Assembly (NCBI RefSeq): GCF_013141765.1
Contig: NZ_WHOD01000049.1
Coordinates: 266,886 to 330,885 of the forward strand
Length of the DNA stretch: 64,000 nt
From: Paenibacillus foliorum
GTDB lineage: Bacteria > Bacillota > Bacilli > Paenibacillales > NBRC-103111
Direction: 5' to 3'
This document shows, one piece after another, positions 28,023-37,031 of this stretch; the first letter of the stretch is position 1; each line of letters opens with the position of its first letter. Below the pieces are notes generated by a model that was given only the letters and a program-made list of their open reading frames with translations, made no database searches and was not told the origin of the DNA. A program made the translations under genes and the position numbers.

Positions 28023-28057
28023 GAGGCCGTTTCTCAGCAAAATATAGAAACGGCCTC
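28023..28057. repeat. Intercistronic stem-loop after the peptide-binding-protein gene
   Basis: GAGGCCGTTTCT (28023-28034) and AGAAACGGCCTC (28046-28057) are perfect 12-bp arms with an 11-nt loop and no T tract. Stems in this position typically protect the 3' end of the binding-protein message and so raise its level over the permeases. Confidence 0.75.
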
Positions 28058-28067
28058 GTTTGCTTTA

Positions 28068-29657
28068 TTACTTCACTTCTGCGTCACGGACGGTAATGGA
28101 ACCATCAGGCATTACTTTAATGCCGCTAATATATGATCTTTTACCTGAAATAACTTGATCGACACCCAGGAATGCCCATGGAGCATCCGCCCATATTGCT
28201 TTCTGAATATCTGCGTAGACCGTTTTAGCTTGTGCCGGATCGGTTGCCTTGTTCGCTTCAGCAATCCATTTGTCTACATTGGTGTTCTTGTAATAAGCTG
28301 TATTCGCTCCAGCAGGAGGGAACATTTCACTGCTGAACAGACCTCTTGTCGCACCATCTGCATCTCCTGAAGATGGGGACCAGCTCACATACCACATTTG
28401 AATCTTAGCTTCTTCCGGTTTTTTTGCGGAGTTAATCTGTTCAGACAACGTACCGCCTTCCATCGATTTCACGTCCAGCTTGATTCCAACAAGTGCTAAC
28501 TGTTGTTGGATAAACTGCATGCCTTTCATGGTTTCCGAGTCGTTCTCACCCCAGATTTCAGCAGTGAAACCTGTTGGCAAGCCTGCTTCAGCAAGCAGCT
28601 TCTTTGCTTTTTCCGGATCATAATCATAACCCGTTTGCTTGGAATAATACTGAGTTTTTGAAGACATCGAAGAGTCAAGCTTCGAACCCAAACCAGATTT
28701 TACAACTTTAATATAAGCCTCTTTATTGATTGCATAGTTGATTGCTTGACGTACTTTAACATCATCGTACGGTTTTTTCATTGTGTTCAAAGTAATATAG
28801 CGCACGATTGTAGAATCGATCTTTTCGATAACAATATCCTTCTGTCCTTCAACCTCGGCTACTTGCTCGGTAGGCATCGGATAAATAAAGTCAGCCTCGC
28901 CTGTCTTCAGCATAGCAATCCGTGAACCGTTCTCAGGCACAGGCTTAAATGTAATGCTGTCTACTTTCGGAATCCCTTGCTGCCAGTAATCCGGGTTCTT
29001 TACGACAGCCAGACGGTCACCTTGCACCCATTCTTTGAACTTGTATGGGCCTGTTCCTACTGGGTTCTTGGAAATATTAGCACCTTGTTCCTGCAACGCT
29101 TTAGGGCTGATTATAAGAGCCATAGCCATTTTGTTCAAGAAAGCGTTATAGGGTTCGCTAAGTGTAATTACGACCGTCTTGGCATCAGGCGCTGTTACGT
29201 TAGTAACTTTTGCAAAACTTTTGCGCAATCTCAGATTGTTTTTCTCATCGCGGAGGCGGTCTAGATTAATTTTTACCGCTTCAGCGTTAAAGTCCGAACC
29301 ATCGTGAAATTTGATGTTTTCATGCAGAGTAAATGTGTAAACAAGTCCATCTTCGCTGATTTTATGGGAAGCCGCGAGAACCGGCACTACCTTCATGTTC
29401 TCATCAAAGCCCATCAGACCTTCATACATGGTTCTTGCACCAGTAATTGAATGGGTGTCGCTCGAGTTATGAGGGTCAAGCGTAATAAAGTTGGCATTGA
29501 TTGCAACAACGACGTCCTTATTCTTCTTAGAGACCGCCTTGGTTTCCTCGCCTTTCCCTTCATTCGTGTTACCTGCATTTCCTCCGCAGCCCGCAGTTAC
29601 AACTGCAACAATCAGCAGCAGCATGAGCATCGACCATGTTTTCTTTTTTGCTTTCAT
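28068..29657 (-). CDS. Peptide/glutathione-type ABC transporter substrate-binding lipoprotein
   Basis: A 529-residue class II binding protein of the SBP_bac_5 family. The signal ends at VTAGCGG (lipobox), followed by a Glu/Lys linker; the fold is marked by FITLDPHNSSDTHSI, GLVYTFTLHENIKFHDGSDF and NPVGTGPYKFKEWVQGD. It captures peptides or glutathione-like ligands outside the membrane for the two permeases and two ATPases that follow. The ribosome site is AGGAGGAG. The ligand cannot be read from sequence; the neighbouring asparaginase and fucosidase hint at glycosylated short peptides. Confidence 0.93.
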   Translation of the reverse strand: MKAKKKTWSMLMLLLIVAVVTAGCGGNAGNTNEGKGEETKAVSKKNKDVVVAINANFITLDPHNSSDTHSITGARTMYEGLMGFDENMKVVPVLAASHKISEDGLVYTFTLHENIKFHDGSDFNAEAVKINLDRLRDEKNNLRLRKSFAKVTNVTAPDAKTVVITLSEPYNAFLNKMAMALIISPKALQEQGANISKNPVGTGPYKFKEWVQGDRLAVVKNPDYWQQGIPKVDSITFKPVPENGSRIAMLKTGEADFIYPMPTEQVAEVEGQKDIVIEKIDSTIVRYITLNTMKKPYDDVKVRQAINYAINKEAYIKVVKSGLGSKLDSSMSSKTQYYSKQTGYDYDPEKAKKLLAEAGLPTGFTAEIWGENDSETMKGMQFIQQQLALVGIKLDVKSMEGGTLSEQINSAKKPEEAKIQMWYVSWSPSSGDADGATRGLFSSEMFPPAGANTAYYKNTNVDKWIAEANKATDPAQAKTVYADIQKAIWADAPWAFLGVDQVISGKRSYISGIKVMPDGSITVRDAEVK

Positions 29658-29742
29658 GTTTGTTCACTCCTCCTAAATAATGTTAAATATAATCTCTCAT
29701 CATCCTGTATGTCTTAATCAGGCTTGGAGGTTATTCTTGTTC

Positions 29743-30750
29743 TTAAGCTTTAAGTTCAAATACTGCGCGTCGTTCTCCCACTTCCGTTCCGCCGTCATTG
29801 ACGATGGTATTCGGAGCCAAAGCTAATAGCCTGTCTATCGTTTCTCGATTGCTATACCCAATGCTCTCTAATATGGAAGCAATAATACAAGGCCATACTT
29901 GCTCAGAACCGTCGGATACTTTAAGTGAAATAGCGATTCTTTCTTTTCTCAATCCAATTCCGTATACGCCTTTCGCCCCGCCCTTCGCTACCAGATTGGC
30001 ATCCTTAAGCAGCGCCGAGCACACGAATTTCGTATCGGCTATCATATCAGGAAACTCATTCATCAGTACGGCTATTCGGGTTGCTGCATCCCGAGTATCT
30101 GTGTCTTCGATGAGATCAGGACATGCCAGCTTCAAAAAGGAATAAGCAATTTTATTTAAAGGAAGTGCGAAGATTGGCAAGCCGCAGCCATCTACTCCTA
30201 GTGGAATAGAGTTTGCGGAAACTTCGGCCATGTAAGCCAGTGTCTCCACAATTTCTTGCTGCACAGGATGTTCAGGATCATAGTAACTATGCTCATCCCA
30301 CCCCATATGTTTGCTAAGCGCGATTAATCCAGAGTGCTTGCCTGAACAGTTGTGGAATATTCTTCGCTTGGATTCATGTGCCCGATGGCGCTCCGCCTTG
30401 GCGTCTTCATTAAGCGGGTAAGTGGCGCAGCAGTGAAGCCCTTCCTCCTGGATTCCTGTTTTGTGCAAAATAGATTCCAGTGCATCAATGTGGAAAGCCT
30501 CTCCACGGTGAGAAGCCGCAAACAGCGCCGTTTCTTGGCCAGTCAGCCCGTAGATCTTGTCAATCTTTCTTTTCATGACCGGAATGGCTTGGAATGGCTT
30601 CGCGGCTGACCGCAGGAACGTCATATGCTCCGGATCCCCCGCTGAGTAAAGTATAGTCCCCTTTTCATCTACCACACTGATGGCTCCGTAATGTACATTT
30701 TCTAAAACGCCACCACGATATTCATTAACCAATGTTGTGAATCCCATCAT
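29743..30750 (-). CDS. Asparaginase II-family protein
   Basis: A 335-residue protein of the thermolabile (Rhizobium-type) asparaginase II family: RSAAKPFQAIPVM, ALFAASHRGEAFH, HNCSGKHSGLIAL and GVDGCGLPIFALPL are family landmarks, with the C-SGKH motif near residue 135 probably catalytic. Such enzymes release ammonia from L-asparagine. It is the second gene of the operon, after the ROK regulator. If the imported substrate carries a modified Asn, this enzyme could act on the amide (inference). Confidence 0.9.
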   Translation of the reverse strand: MMGFTTLVNEYRGGVLENVHYGAISVVDEKGTILYSAGDPEHMTFLRSAAKPFQAIPVMKRKIDKIYGLTGQETALFAASHRGEAFHIDALESILHKTGIQEEGLHCCATYPLNEDAKAERHRAHESKRRIFHNCSGKHSGLIALSKHMGWDEHSYYDPEHPVQQEIVETLAYMAEVSANSIPLGVDGCGLPIFALPLNKIAYSFLKLACPDLIEDTDTRDAATRIAVLMNEFPDMIADTKFVCSALLKDANLVAKGGAKGVYGIGLRKERIAISLKVSDGSEQVWPCIIASILESIGYSNRETIDRLLALAPNTIVNDGGTEVGERRAVFELKA

Positions 30751-30877
30751 TATTGCCTCCCCTATGCGAACCTTACATTACGTCTAATCCGCAAACAAAA
30801 TTTCTTGTTCTACTAATTGATTGCTTAGCTGTCTGCCCTACAATTCTTCCAAACAGCAGCATTGGATTAGGCATCCC

Positions 30878-32050
30878 TTACTCTAATTCGAATAACTTGA
30901 TTTGAGATAACAGTCCCGAACCAATCATGACACCTTGTTCCTGCAGCTCCGAACGAAAAATGCTAAACGACTCACGCAGAGGCTCCCAAACAAATCGCGA
31001 CATACAGAGTTCTTCAATCTCCTCGTAAACTTCCGGGTACTTGTCTGCCAACTCCACGCTCAATATCACACTATCAGGGTTGTACATGCAAACTACGTTA
31101 TTGACTGTAATGGCGATGTACATCAAAGCGCGTTCGATCAAATAACACGCCCAACGTTCTCCTGCACGCCTTGCTTCAAATAGCTCCTCAATGGTGCGCA
31201 TCGGCCGTATTTTGTTCGCTTCCGACAATAGAGAGCTGATATTAATGTAGGTTTGCAGACAACCTGCTTTACCGCAATCACACATCATCCCGTTAGGATC
31301 TACCGTTGTATGGCCGATTTCACCTGCGCTATTCGTTTTACCTCGGTAAATTTCGCCTTCAAAGATGAATGCAGAACCTACCCCATTACCAAAGCCGAGC
31401 AACGCAGTCCGACTAGATCCCTTAGTAGCGCCCTTCAGATGCTCAGCAAGCGCTTTCACTTTGAGTTCATTATCAACAACCACTTCATAACCAGTAATTT
31501 CCTTCAATCGTTCAGCTAGACGTACGTTCTTCCAGCCAAGTTGAACTGAGAAGACAACAACTCCCGCATCATTGTCTACAATCCCGGGTAGTCCCACACC
31601 GATTCCGATTACTCGATTACCATCGATTTCATGCAAAAGCGTTAACTGATTGATCTTTTCCCCAATTAGCTTTAGTGTAGCATCCGGGCTTTCTTCCGCA
31701 GACCTTGGATACTTGCCACTGCATACTACATTACCCTGAATATCAACAATGCCGACAATCATCTGGTGGCGATCCAACTCGACTCCAACTGACAATACAG
31801 AAGCATCAACCATCTCGAGCAGCGTAGACCTTCTTCCAAGTCCAACGGACACTTGTTCGGATTCCAACAAATATCCTCGTTCCGCCAGTTCTCCGACAAT
31901 GCGACTTACCGTAGTAGGACTCATTCCAGTTTGCTTGGCTATAGAAGCACGAGAAATAGGTTGATTGTGCTTAATGATTTCAAAAACAGTTAACCTATTT
32001 TGTTGCTTCATAAAGTCTTGATCATGCTTTTTCATTACATTAATCACCAT
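30878..32050 (-). CDS. ROK-family transcriptional repressor (NagC/XylR type)
   Basis: A 390-residue protein with an N-terminal winged helix (RLTVFEIIKHNQPISRASIAKQ, MSPTTVSRIVGELAERGYL) and a C-terminal ROK sugar-binding domain (GVGLPGIVDN, GEIGHTTVDPNGMMCDCGKAGCLQTY with the zinc cluster CDCGKAGC). Such proteins release DNA when a sugar or its phosphate binds. Position at the head of the operon suggests it controls itself and the downstream transport and hydrolase genes. A second start (ATG 32035) has GGTGATT at better spacing than the ATG at 32050. Confidence 0.9.
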   Translation of the reverse strand: MVINVMKKHDQDFMKQQNRLTVFEIIKHNQPISRASIAKQTGMSPTTVSRIVGELAERGYLLESEQVSVGLGRRSTLLEMVDASVLSVGVELDRHQMIVGIVDIQGNVVCSGKYPRSAEESPDATLKLIGEKINQLTLLHEIDGNRVIGIGVGLPGIVDNDAGVVVFSVQLGWKNVRLAERLKEITGYEVVVDNELKVKALAEHLKGATKGSSRTALLGFGNGVGSAFIFEGEIYRGKTNSAGEIGHTTVDPNGMMCDCGKAGCLQTYINISSLLSEANKIRPMRTIEELFEARRAGERWACYLIERALMYIAITVNNVVCMYNPDSVILSVELADKYPEVYEEIEELCMSRFVWEPLRESFSIFRSELQEQGVMIGSGLLSQIKLFELE

Positions 32051-32233
32051 TTTTTCTTCAATGAATTAAATGCAGGAAATTTTCATGGAATATCAACGAA
32101 ATTCATTTAAATTCCATCTGGAATTGTTATTGATCACATTATATTCTCCAGTGGTGTTAATAATAATAATATAGGACACACTATAAGTATGTCAACATAA
32201 ATAACATGAGAATTTTTCGCATTTTAATTCTAA

Positions 32234-32247
32234 TGAAAGCGATTAAT
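32234..32247 (+). promoter_or_regulatory. Possible CcpA cre site
   Basis: TGAAAGCGATTAAT matches the cre consensus TGWAARCGYTWWCW at 12 of 14 positions. It is about 185 bp upstream of the ROK regulator start on the opposite side of its likely promoter. Confidence 0.3.
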
Positions 32248-32256
32248 GGTCCAAGG

Positions 32257-32540
32257 TAAACGGCGAGAAAGAACGCCTGGCAAAGAACCTTGAGGGCATC
32301 AAACGTCAGATCGCAAACATCGTCAACATCGTCGAGAGTGGCACTTCCAATGCTTCGCTGCTAGGCATGATGGAGAAGTTGGAGGGGCAAAACCTAATAC
32401 TTGAGCAGAAACTGCTAGAGGTCGCGGCCATAACAGACAAAGCAGCCATAACAGAGGATACTCTGCGACAACTGCTTTCTCAGTTCGGAGCCCGCCTCGC
32501 AAACCGCGCTCTTCCTGACTTCATCTTTTTGTACTATTGA
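32257..32540 (+). pseudogene. Large serine recombinase fragment (coiled-coil part)
   Basis: One frame reads NGEKERLAKNLEGIKRQIAN, then KLEGQNLILEQKLLEV and AAITEDTLRQLLSQFGARLA, stopping at 32538. It is clearly homologous to the second recombinase scrap at 51600-52167 (ERLEKSLEGIERQ, GLEQKLMEV, AAITEESLKQLLSQFGTHLA). The catalytic serine domain and the end are missing. The stop is directly followed by a headless aldo/keto reductase, suggesting a deletion junction. Confidence 0.8.
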
Positions 32541-32543
32541 AGC

Positions 32544-33438
32544 CGTACATTAGAAGTATCGGTCGTTGCAGTCGGCTGCATGCGTATTAAATCGCTGGAC
32601 AAATCCGAAGCCGAGCACTTTGTCCATACAGCTCTGGAAGAAGGTGCAAATTTCTTCGACCATGCCGGATATTTATGGCGGTGGAACATGCGAGGAAATA
32701 TTTGCGGATGCCATCCATATGAACGATGATATTCGTGAGAAGATCATCCTGCAATCCAAGTGCGACATTCGAAAGGGGATGTTCGACTTTTCCAAAGATC
32801 ATATTTTGGAATCAGTGGACGGCATCCTGAAGCGGCTGAAAACCGATTATCTCGACATTCTGCTTCTGCATCGTCCGGATGCGTTGGTAGAGCCTAAAAA
32901 GGTAGCAGAGGCTTTCGATCTTCTTGAAAGTTCGGGAAAAGTGCGGCATTTCGGCGTTTCCAATCAGAATCCGATGCAAATCCAGTTGCTGAAGAAGTCG
33001 GTGAAGCAGCCGCTTTTGGCAAACCAACTGCAATTAAACATCACCAACACCACCATGATCACCAGTGGGATTAATGTAAATATGGAGAATGCCTCCGCGG
33101 TTAACCGGGACGGCAGTGTGCTTGATTATTGCAGACTGAACGATATCACCATTCAGCCCTGGTCTCCTTCCCAATACGGATTCTTTGAAGGTGTTTTCCT
33201 CGGAAGCGACAAATTCACGGAATTAAATCAGAAGATCGATAAAATTGCCGAGAAATACGAAGTTAGCAACACGACCATCGCCATCGCATGGCTTTTGCGC
33301 CACCCCGCGCACATGCAACCGATCATCGGTACGATGAATACAGACCGGTTCAAGGACTGCTGTAAGGCAAGCGATGTTAATCTGACGCGCGAAGAGTGGT
33401 ATGATATCTACCGTTCGGCAGGCAATGCGCTTCCGTAA
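32544..33438 (+). pseudogene. Aldo/keto reductase, truncated and frameshifted
   Basis: The reductase fold is recognisable from TLEVSVVAVGCMRIKSLDKS through YGGGTCEEIF, TDYLDILLLHRPDA, GKVRHFGVSN and NTTIAIAWLLRHPA to the C-terminus. The first 10 or so residues and the start codon are absent, replaced by the recombinase fragment. A single extra G at about 32666 breaks the frame between FFDHA and DIYGGG. The later frame alone (from an ATG at 32566) would give a protein without the N-terminal strand, so I regard the gene as dead. It is the NADPH-dependent YdhF-like subgroup. Confidence 0.85.
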
Positions 33439-33521
33439 ACACACTTATCATTCTGCATGTCCTCCTGGATTCTGTGTACATAAAGATTTAATATAAAGCA
33501 GACCTGCCACGGCCACGTGAT

Positions 33522-33565
33522 AAAGCAACCTCCTGTCTACATTGACCGGAGGTTGCTTTGTTTTG
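33522..33565 (+). terminator. Rho-independent terminator after the aldo/keto reductase remnant
   Basis: AAAGCAACCTCC (33522-33533) pairs perfectly with GGAGGTTGCTTT (33548-33559) and is followed by GTTTTG. Confidence 0.8.
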
Positions 33566-33696
33566 ATAAACCGCGGTAGTATCAGGCAATTCATCCCTAT
33601 TGTTGCCGCCAAAACATAATACCAAAAGTTGACGTGATTGCCTGTCCGAAATTTGATGAATATATTTATAATAGTTTGAACCTGATAACATTCTTG

Positions 33697-35184
33697 TTAC
33701 CCGACTGATACATCTAATCCTAACCTTACGTACTGTTCCCGAGGCGCATCGTTTTGCTGCATCAAGCCTATTAGCATTCGTTCCATAGCTGCTTCAATCT
33801 CAGTGTCGCGAATCGGCTTCTCTTGGAGTGGGTCCTGCTCCATATCAAACAACATCGTTCCGAATGGATGGGTGGACTGCGCCTTTCGGGCCGGAATTCG
33901 AAGTGTCGCGACGCCCTTAGTGAACGTAAACGGCTCCGCCAGCTCTATTTGCTGCAACTCATCTGGAGCAAATAGACTTCGCATGTGCGTCGGCATCAGA
34001 GTGTACTCATATAATGGCTGATTGTCTGTGCTAATCGGGGCCCGCATGTACACGTATCTACCGTCCGTGCAGTTTACATGCCCACCGTGAATGCCGAATA
34101 AAGCGGCTTCCCTTACCGGCACATCCGAAGCGATCGTGTCCCGAAGCGGCTTCCCTTGCATATCTTCAGGGATTTTCAATCCGAAAAAGTCAAGCAGTGT
34201 CGGCGCCATGTCGATCATCTGAACCAGACTTTTGCGCCGCTCTCCACGCACGCCACTTCTTGGATCCCAAATAAATAGCGGTGTATTGGCTATCTCGTTG
34301 TAATATGGCATATGCGATTTAGCCCACCAGTCATGTTCGCCCAGCAAAAAGCCGTGGTCGGTATTCACGATCAGCATAGTATCCTTCCATAAGTCCAGCT
34401 CATCCATCAGATCCAATACTTGTCCCAAGTAGTGGTCGCACATACTGACCAGTGCAGCATATTCGAAACGAACATGCTGCACTTCCTCGCGAGTTTCCCT
34501 CACAGGAGCGTAAGGCGGCCAATCGAAGTGCTTCCCTTTGTAATCATGCGGGTACAAATCGCGGAATCGCTGCGGTGCATAAAATGGCTCATGTGGGTCG
34601 AACGTCTCCAACTGCAAATACCAGTTTTCCTGAGTGGCATTTGCACGGATAAACTCTATTCCTGAGGCAAACGTCCGGGCCTGCGGAAAATCTTTCTCTT
34701 CCCTCATGAACTTGCGGTTGATCCAATCCTGCCGAACGAGATTGGGCATAAATTCATGCCCGCCCAGACTCTCCGGGATCTCGGGATCTTGAACCTCACC
34801 CTTCCACGGATCTCCCTCCTGCCCTCGTGTCAATTCATAAGAGCTATAGCGAGTATGATATGTGGCACCTCCATCCTCCCAGTAATGCTGGTGATCGGTG
34901 GCCAAATGCGTATAAATGCCATTCTGCTTTAACAGTTCCGGCATCGAATCGTCGAAAGGCTCCATAGGTCCCCAGCTGCGGTGCAGGAAATTGTGACGAC
35001 CGGTTTGCAGCTCCCGCCGGGCTGGCATGCAGGGCATGCTCCCGATATAACTTCTCTCGAACACGGCTGTTCGCTCGGCAAGCCGTACAAAATTCGGAGC
35101 TTTGACCCAGTCACAACCATAAGGTGGCAGCATATGCCGATTCAGCGTGTCAAACATCACCATTATCACTTTCAAGTTGTTCAC
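33697..35184 (-). CDS. Type I (Cys) sulfatase
   Basis: A 495-residue alkaline-phosphatase-fold sulfatase without signal peptide. The metal site starts in VMFDTLNRH, the formylglycine site is C-M-P-A-R in SMPCMPARRELQTGR (Cys near residue 52), and further metal ligands are in NTDHGFLLGEHDWW. The Cys must be oxidised to formylglycine by an FGE or anSME enzyme, which is not in this window. The GTG start directly abuts the stop of the sugar permease (TAGGTG), so the enzyme is coupled to a sugar importer and most likely desulfates imported oligosaccharides in the cytoplasm. Confidence 0.93.
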   Translation of the reverse strand: MNNLKVIMVMFDTLNRHMLPPYGCDWVKAPNFVRLAERTAVFERSYIGSMPCMPARRELQTGRHNFLHRSWGPMEPFDDSMPELLKQNGIYTHLATDHQHYWEDGGATYHTRYSSYELTRGQEGDPWKGEVQDPEIPESLGGHEFMPNLVRQDWINRKFMREEKDFPQARTFASGIEFIRANATQENWYLQLETFDPHEPFYAPQRFRDLYPHDYKGKHFDWPPYAPVRETREEVQHVRFEYAALVSMCDHYLGQVLDLMDELDLWKDTMLIVNTDHGFLLGEHDWWAKSHMPYYNEIANTPLFIWDPRSGVRGERRKSLVQMIDMAPTLLDFFGLKIPEDMQGKPLRDTIASDVPVREAALFGIHGGHVNCTDGRYVYMRAPISTDNQPLYEYTLMPTHMRSLFAPDELQQIELAEPFTFTKGVATLRIPARKAQSTHPFGTMLFDMEQDPLQEKPIRDTEIEAAMERMLIGLMQQNDAPREQYVRLGLDVSVG

Positions 35185-36051
35185 CTAACCTTTCACGCCT
35201 GACGATACAATGCTTCCAACGAATTGCTTCTGGAACACGAAGAAAGCAATAATCATCGGCAACGAGATTAACACCGTAGCAGCCATCAGCAAATTGTACT
35301 GAATCGTAAATTCTCCTTTAAACACCGACAAGGCCAGTTGGATCGTACGCATATTCTCTTTACTGGTAAAAATCAGAGGACCGAAGAAGTCGTTCCATAC
35401 GGATACGATTTTTAAAATTCCAAGCGAGGCGATCAAAGGTCCGCTAAGCGGCAAATAAATTCGTAAATACATGCCCAAATACCCGTTACCGTCCATAAAG
35501 CCCGCTTCATCTAGATCTTTGGGAAAGCCGACAAAAAATTGCCGAGCCATAAAAATGCCGATCGAGCCTGATAGCGCCGGTACAATTAGAGCCCAATACG
35601 TATTCAACCACCCAGTACCGCCATGCCCAAACATATCGTTATGTCCGAAGAAAGGAATATTTTTCAAAATAATAAATTGCGGTACAACAATCGCCTGTGC
35701 GGGTACCATCATCCCTACTAGAAGGCAGATGAAGATGATTGAGCTTCCGGCGAACCGGATTCTGGCAAATGTATATCCCGCCAGCGTATTAAAGAATAGA
35801 CTGCCTGCGGTAGCAACCAAAGTGACGATAAAAGAATTTTTAAAATACAGCCCCCAGTCTCCCTTTTGCATTGCTTTTACATAGTTATCAAGATGCCATT
35901 CTTGCGGAAAAAGAGTAAGCTTGCCTGAAACGAGCTCGGCATTACCTTTAAAAGAAGTAAAGATCATAATAAATAAAGGGACTAAATTAATTAAAGTAAT
36001 TATAATCAAAACGATATACAACCAAGCTTTGGACACATGGTTTTGCTTCAC
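35185..36051 (-). CDS. Carbohydrate ABC transporter permease (MalG/UgpE type)
   Basis: A 288-residue permease with six membrane segments and the EAA motif DLDEAGFMDGNGYLGMYLRIYLPLS. The start is GTG with AGGAGGAGAAG upstream. Third gene in the order binding protein, permease, permease, sulfatase. No ATPase is encoded; Firmicute sugar importers of this type share MsmX. Confidence 0.93.
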   Translation of the reverse strand: MKQNHVSKAWLYIVLIIITLINLVPLFIMIFTSFKGNAELVSGKLTLFPQEWHLDNYVKAMQKGDWGLYFKNSFIVTLVATAGSLFFNTLAGYTFARIRFAGSSIIFICLLVGMMVPAQAIVVPQFIILKNIPFFGHNDMFGHGGTGWLNTYWALIVPALSGSIGIFMARQFFVGFPKDLDEAGFMDGNGYLGMYLRIYLPLSGPLIASLGILKIVSVWNDFFGPLIFTSKENMRTIQLALSVFKGEFTIQYNLLMAATVLISLPMIIAFFVFQKQFVGSIVSSGVKG

Positions 36052-36075
36052 GATGCTTCTCCTCCTTTTCTGTGG

Positions 36076-36945
36076 TTACTCGAGTGTCCTTGTCCCAACC
36101 CTGTAGTTAATCAAAGTGACAGCCAAGGTAATAACCAGCAAAAAAATGGAAAGAGCCGATGCATAGCCCATTTCGTACTGTCCGAAAGATGTATCGACAA
36201 TTTGATTAACAATCGTATTGGTCGAATTCAGAGGACCGCCTTTGGTCATAATATACACGTAATCAAATACCTGGAAAGAACGGATTGTTGCGGTGACAAA
36301 GATAAAGAATGTCATCGGGTTTAAAAGCGGTACTGTAATGCGAAGAAAGCTGCGCAGCCCAGTCGCTCCGTCGATGCTGGCCGCTTCGTAAAGTTGAGCG
36401 TCAATCGATTGCAAACCGGCCAAATAAATGATCATCGCATACCCGGTTCCTACCCATATGCCAAGAATGCTGATGGACATGAGCGAATAATGAGTGTCCC
36501 CGAGCCAATTAATACCGCTAAAGTGAAGCCACTTTAGTATCGCGTTAAACGGACCGTTCTGATTATCGTACAAATATAGCCAAGTCATAGAAACAGCCAC
36601 TCCCGAAATGACGCTGGGTAAATAAATACCCGCTCGGAATACAGCCATACCCCGAATTTTTGAATTGAGAAGCACTGCCAACACTAAACCGATCAGCATT
36701 TGCGGAATGACCGTAACGAGCCAAAATACAATGGTGTTTACTACAGCCCCCATAAAAATACTATCATTAAACATCCTTACATAATTAGAAAAACCAATCC
36801 ACTTTCCTGGCGATAACATGCTATAGCTGGTAAAGCTTAAATAAACCACACATAGAAGGGGAACAAATATAAAAATAAAATAAATGAGTACATTCGGTAA
36901 TATCAACAGATAAGGTGTGAGCCTTCGACTCCATCCGGCATTCAA
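36076..36945 (-). CDS. Carbohydrate ABC transporter permease (MalF/UgpA type)
   Basis: A permease of about 289 residues with RRLTPYLLILPNVLIYF at the start and the EAA loop LYEAASIDGATGLRSFLRITVPLL. The frame is open to 37014, but that would include the intercistronic stem. I start at the TTG at 36945, which has AAGGGGG 9 nt upstream and gives the usual permease length. Confidence 0.9.
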   Translation of the reverse strand: MNAGWSRRLTPYLLILPNVLIYFIFIFVPLLCVVYLSFTSYSMLSPGKWIGFSNYVRMFNDSIFMGAVVNTIVFWLVTVIPQMLIGLVLAVLLNSKIRGMAVFRAGIYLPSVISGVAVSMTWLYLYDNQNGPFNAILKWLHFSGINWLGDTHYSLMSISILGIWVGTGYAMIIYLAGLQSIDAQLYEAASIDGATGLRSFLRITVPLLNPMTFFIFVTATIRSFQVFDYVYIMTKGGPLNSTNTIVNQIVDTSFGQYEMGYASALSIFLLVITLAVTLINYRVGTRTLE

Positions 36946-36974
36946 TTCGTTCTTCCCCCTTTCCAAATAATCAA

Positions 36975-37011
36975 GCCCCCTCGGCCGCAAAATGCTTATG
37001 CGCAAGGGGGC
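36975..37011. repeat. Intercistronic stem-loop after the sugar-binding-protein gene
   Basis: GCCCCCT (36975-36981) pairs with AGGGGGC (37005-37011). It lies between binding-protein stop and permease start, as at 28023-28057 in the peptide operon, and probably stabilises the upstream message. Confidence 0.6.
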
Positions 37012-37031
37012 CACTTTCCACGATGATTCCT

